NCBI GenBank assembly: GCA_017990305.1
Contig: JAGNOB010000045.1
Location: forward strand, 1 to 8,636
Direction of reading: 5' to 3'
DNA from: Leucobacter sp.
GTDB lineage: Bacteria > Actinomycetota > Actinomycetes > Actinomycetales > Microbacteriaceae
DNA length: 8,636 bases
Shown in pieces: positions 6,999-8,636 of this stretch; position 1 is the stretch's first letter, and every line of letters starts with the position of its first letter. The notes below the pieces were generated by a model that did not search any database, was not told the DNA's origin, and was given only the letters and a program-made list of their open reading frames with translations. The position numbers and the translations under genes were made by a program.

Positions 6999-7023
6999 AC
7001 GCCGCCAGCGGCTTTCCCGGCGT
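6999..7023 (-). terminator. Hairpin directly after the OsmC-family gene
   Basis: ACGCCG (7018-7023) and CGGCGT (6999-7004) form a perfect 6 bp GC-rich stem with a 13 nt loop. On the minus strand it starts directly after the OsmC stop codon at 7024-7026 and lies upstream of the metG -10. No U run follows, so termination would be weak or factor-dependent. The position, separating a monocistronic gene from the metG promoter, makes the reading reasonable. Confidence 0.35.
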
Positions 7024-7500
7024 CTAGCCCTGCTGCGCGACCGTGATCTTGGGTTCGTGACGGACCGGAAAGTTCACCGATCGCGCAATAAAACAGTTCT
7101 CAAACGCCTCTGCGTGGGCCGCCAGAGCCGCCTCGACCATTGAGTGCTCAGCCACCGTCACCTCGGGTCGCAGTGTCACGAGCGTGAACTCGCCGCCCAG
7201 ACCGGACTGCCGCATCACTCCAACCGCACGATCCACATAGCCAGTCACAACGACCCCCGCGCGCACAGCCATATGCAGATACGACAGCATGTGGCACTGC
7301 GCGAGCGCGGTCACCAGCAACTCCTCTGGGTTCCACCGATCCCGGTCACCGTGGAAGGTGGGGTCGGCCGAACCGGCCAGCTCGGCTTTTCCCTCCGCGC
7401 GAATGACGAGTTCTCGCCCGTATTCGCGGTATCCGCTCGTCCCGGTACCTCGATTCCCACGCCACTCGACTTCGATGAGGTACTCGTGTTCGCTACGCAT
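7024..7500 (-). CDS. OsmC/Ohr-family protein, probable thiol peroxidase
   Basis: A complete protein of 158 residues with the two cysteines that define the family: C69 in ALAQCHMLSYL and C136 in EAFENCFIARSV, the latter followed by the conserved NFPV strand. The preceding WNPEELLVTALAQC is the usual start of the long central helix. OsmC/Ohr proteins are cytoplasmic dimers that reduce organic hydroperoxides with these cysteines, re-reduced by lipoylated proteins or other dithiols. The sequence looks closer to the general OsmC group than to classical Ohr, but the subgroup cannot be fixed by eye. The frame runs 9 codons further up to 7527; ATG 7500 is chosen because MRSEHEYLIEVEWRG is the normal N-terminus. 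No ribosome site precedes it, only a -10-like TACGAT 6 nt away, so it may be leaderless. It is divergent from gabT with 45 bp between. Confidence 0.9.
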   Translation of the reverse strand: MRSEHEYLIEVEWRGNRGTGTSGYREYGRELVIRAEGKAELAGSADPTFHGDRDRWNPEELLVTALAQCHMLSYLHMAVRAGVVVTGYVDRAVGVMRQSGLGGEFTLVTLRPEVTVAEHSMVEAALAAHAEAFENCFIARSVNFPVRHEPKITVAQQG

Positions 7501-7506
7501 AGAACT

Positions 7507-7512
7507 ATCGTA
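7507..7512 (-). promoter_or_regulatory. Probable -10 element (TACGAT) of the OsmC-family gene
   Basis: On the minus strand TACGAT fits TANNNT (four of six bases of TATAAT) and lies 6 nt before ATG 7500. There is no nearby Shine-Dalgarno; the nearest purine-rich run is about 14-15 nt from the ATG. A leaderless transcript is therefore likely. Its -35 position falls around 7530-7536, on top of the candidate gabT -10. Confidence 0.45.
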
Positions 7513-7513
7513 G

Positions 7514-7534
7514 AGTCCTCGGAGCACCAGGAGT
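7514..7534 (+). promoter_or_regulatory. Short imperfect dyad midway between the divergent starts
   Basis: AGTCCT (7514-7519) and AGGAGT (7529-7534) are inverted copies with five of six pairs matching and a 9 bp spacer. The centre, 7524, is within one base of the midpoint between the two start codons (7500 and 7546). Position and symmetry suggest a shared operator. The match is short, and the right arm also reads as a ribosome-site-like AGGAG, so chance is possible. Confidence 0.25.
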
Positions 7535-7539
7535 AAGCT
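7534..7539 (+). promoter_or_regulatory. Possible -10 element (TAAGCT) of gabT, leaderless geometry
   Basis: TAAGCT fits TANNNT and ends 6 nt before ATG 7546. An AGGAG at 7529-7533 is 12 nt from the ATG, too far for a good Shine-Dalgarno. If transcription starts at the ATG, that AGGAG is not in the transcript at all. The two readings exclude each other and a mapped 5' end would decide. Confidence 0.35.
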
Positions 7540-7545
7540 TGTTGC

Positions 7546-8636
7546 ATGAGCTCAGACATGTTGGAAGCAGAAATTACCCAAGAGCGGAAGCTCATTACCG
7601 AGATTCCCGGGCCACGCTCGCAGGAAATCCACGAGCGCCGCAAGAAGGTTGTCCCGCCCGGCGTGCACACCGTCTTCCCGGTATACATCGAGCGCGCGCA
7701 CGATTCGATCGTTGTTGACGTCGACGGCAATCAGCTCATCGACGTATGTGGCGGCATCGGCGTCACCACAATCGGCCACACCGACGAAGCTGTCGTCGAG
7801 GCAGCCCGCGAACAACTCGGCAAGGTCACCCACACGCTCTTCACCATGAACGCGTACGAGCCCTACGTGCGTGTCGCAGAGCTCCTCGCCGAGCACGCAC
7901 CCGGCCAGGGTGACTACAAGACGCTGCTGATGAACTCGGGCGCCGAGGCCGTCGAAAACGGCGTCAAGATCGCCCGCAAGCACACCGGGCGTCCCGGCGT
8001 AGCAGTGCTCGAACACGGCTACCACGGCCGCACGATGCTCACGAGCAGCATGAACCACAAGGGCTCGCCCTACGCGCTCGGCTACGGCCCACGCGCTGGC
8101 GATGTCTACCGTGCGCCGAACTCGCACCCACTGCACGACGGCCTGACCGGCGCGGAAGCCGCGAAGCGCACCATTAACCATCTCGAGAAGACCGCGGGGG
8201 CCGCGGATCTCGCCTGCCTCGTCGTCGAGCCAGTGCAGGGCGAGGGCGGCTTCGTCGTTCCCGCCGACGGTTACCTGCCCGCGCTCGCCGCATGGTGCAA
8301 GGAAAACGGCATCGTGTTCATCGCCGACGAGGTGCAGGCCGGTATGGCCCGCACAGGCAAGATGTTTGCGATCGAGCACTTCGGAGTCGAACCCGACATT
8401 ATCCTCACCGCAAAGGGCATCGCCGGCGGCCTCCCGCTGTCGGGTATCACCGGACGCGCCGAGATCATGGACAAGTCGTTGCCTGGTGGCCTCGGCGGCA
8501 CCTTCGGCGGCAACCCCGTTTCGTGCGCGGCAGCTGTTGCGGTCTTCGAGCAGATCGAGAAGCTCGACCTGCTCGCGGAGGGCCAGCGCATTGGCAAGAC
8601 GTTCGGCGACGGACTGCGCCAGCTGCAGTCTGAGTT
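7546..8636 (+). CDS. gabT: 4-aminobutyrate--2-oxoglutarate aminotransferase (3' end outside window)
   Basis: The frame begins at ATG 7546 and stays open to the right edge: 363 complete codons of an expected 440-450. It is a class-III, PLP-dependent aminotransferase. GABA aminotransferase converts 4-aminobutyrate and 2-oxoglutarate to succinate semialdehyde and glutamate in the cytoplasm. Motifs are CGGIGVTTIGHT at 68-79, the phosphate loop NSGAEAVENGVKIAR at 130-144, YHGRT at 159-163, EPVQGEGGF at 228-236, FIADEVQAGMARTG with PLP-ring aspartate D261 and Q264, and the Schiff-base lysine K290 in TAKGIAGGLPLSG. These fit GabT better than ornithine or acetylornithine aminotransferase, though related omega-amino-acid aminotransferases cannot be excluded. 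A succinate-semialdehyde dehydrogenase or GABA permease may follow outside the window. The OsmC-family gene is its divergent neighbour, and the 45 bp between them must hold its promoter. Confidence 0.9.
   Translation, partial: MSSDMLEAEITQERKLITEIPGPRSQEIHERRKKVVPPGVHTVFPVYIERAHDSIVVDVDGNQLIDVCGGIGVTTIGHTDEAVVEAAREQLGKVTHTLFTMNAYEPYVRVAELLAEHAPGQGDYKTLLMNSGAEAVENGVKIARKHTGRPGVAVLEHGYHGRTMLTSSMNHKGSPYALGYGPRAGDVYRAPNSHPLHDGLTGAEAAKRTINHLEKTAGAADLACLVVEPVQGEGGFVVPADGYLPALAAWCKENGIVFIADEVQAGMARTGKMFAIEHFGVEPDIILTAKGIAGGLPLSGITGRAEIMDKSLPGGLGGTFGGNPVSCAAAVAVFEQIEKLDLLAEGQRIGKTFGDGLRQLQSE

Noticed and set aside
7552..8379. 275-codon minus-strand frame antisense to gabT
   Set aside because: gabT on the plus strand has all class-III aminotransferase motifs; the antisense frame has none and no start signal.

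Overview
This window is GC-rich chromosomal DNA (roughly two-thirds G+C by eye). It most likely comes from an actinobacterium, probably of the Micrococcales/Microbacteriaceae type. That assignment rests on composition, GTG starts, TANNNT-type -10 elements, an actinobacterial-style short MetRS and the metG-tatD-rsmA-ispE order; the genus is a guess and is not claimed. There is no mobile element, CRISPR array, rRNA or tRNA, and no gene-free stretch over 300 bases. The longest gap is about 94 bp (1904-1997).

Left part, plus strand: the C-terminal end of a multi-pass membrane protein (1-566, resembling the end of ABC-2/YhgE-type permeases); a complete glutamate-dehydrogenase-type enzyme (623-1903); and a TetR-family regulator (1998-2591) with its own candidate promoter and operator. 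The regulator converges on the next block across 26 bp that hold a weak hairpin.

Centre, minus strand, read right to left: metG (methionyl-tRNA synthetase), tatD (metal-dependent hydrolase), rsmA/ksgA (16S rRNA dimethyladenosine methyltransferase) and ispE (MEP-pathway kinase). metG/tatD overlap by 4 bp and tatD/rsmA by 8 bp, and rsmA/ispE are 24 bp apart, so this reads as one housekeeping operon for translation, nucleic-acid maintenance and isoprenoid precursors. Upstream of metG on the same strand lies an OsmC/Ohr-family peroxidase gene (7024-7500).

Right edge, plus strand: a class-III aminotransferase of the 4-aminobutyrate (GabT) type starts at 7546 and runs off the window. It is divergent from the OsmC gene with only 45 bp between the start codons. 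Glutamate dehydrogenase and GabT both act at the glutamate/2-oxoglutarate node, but they are far apart here and no joint regulation is visible.

The gene content is ordinary and I see no undescribed multi-gene system. The most interesting signals are regulatory. Four of the eight starts in the window (ispE, metG, the OsmC gene, gabT) have a TANNNT hexamer ending exactly 6 or 7 nt before the start codon, the geometry of leaderless transcription. The osmC/gabT divergent region packs two such elements and a short dyad into 45 bp, so that each -10 lies where the other promoter's -35 should be.
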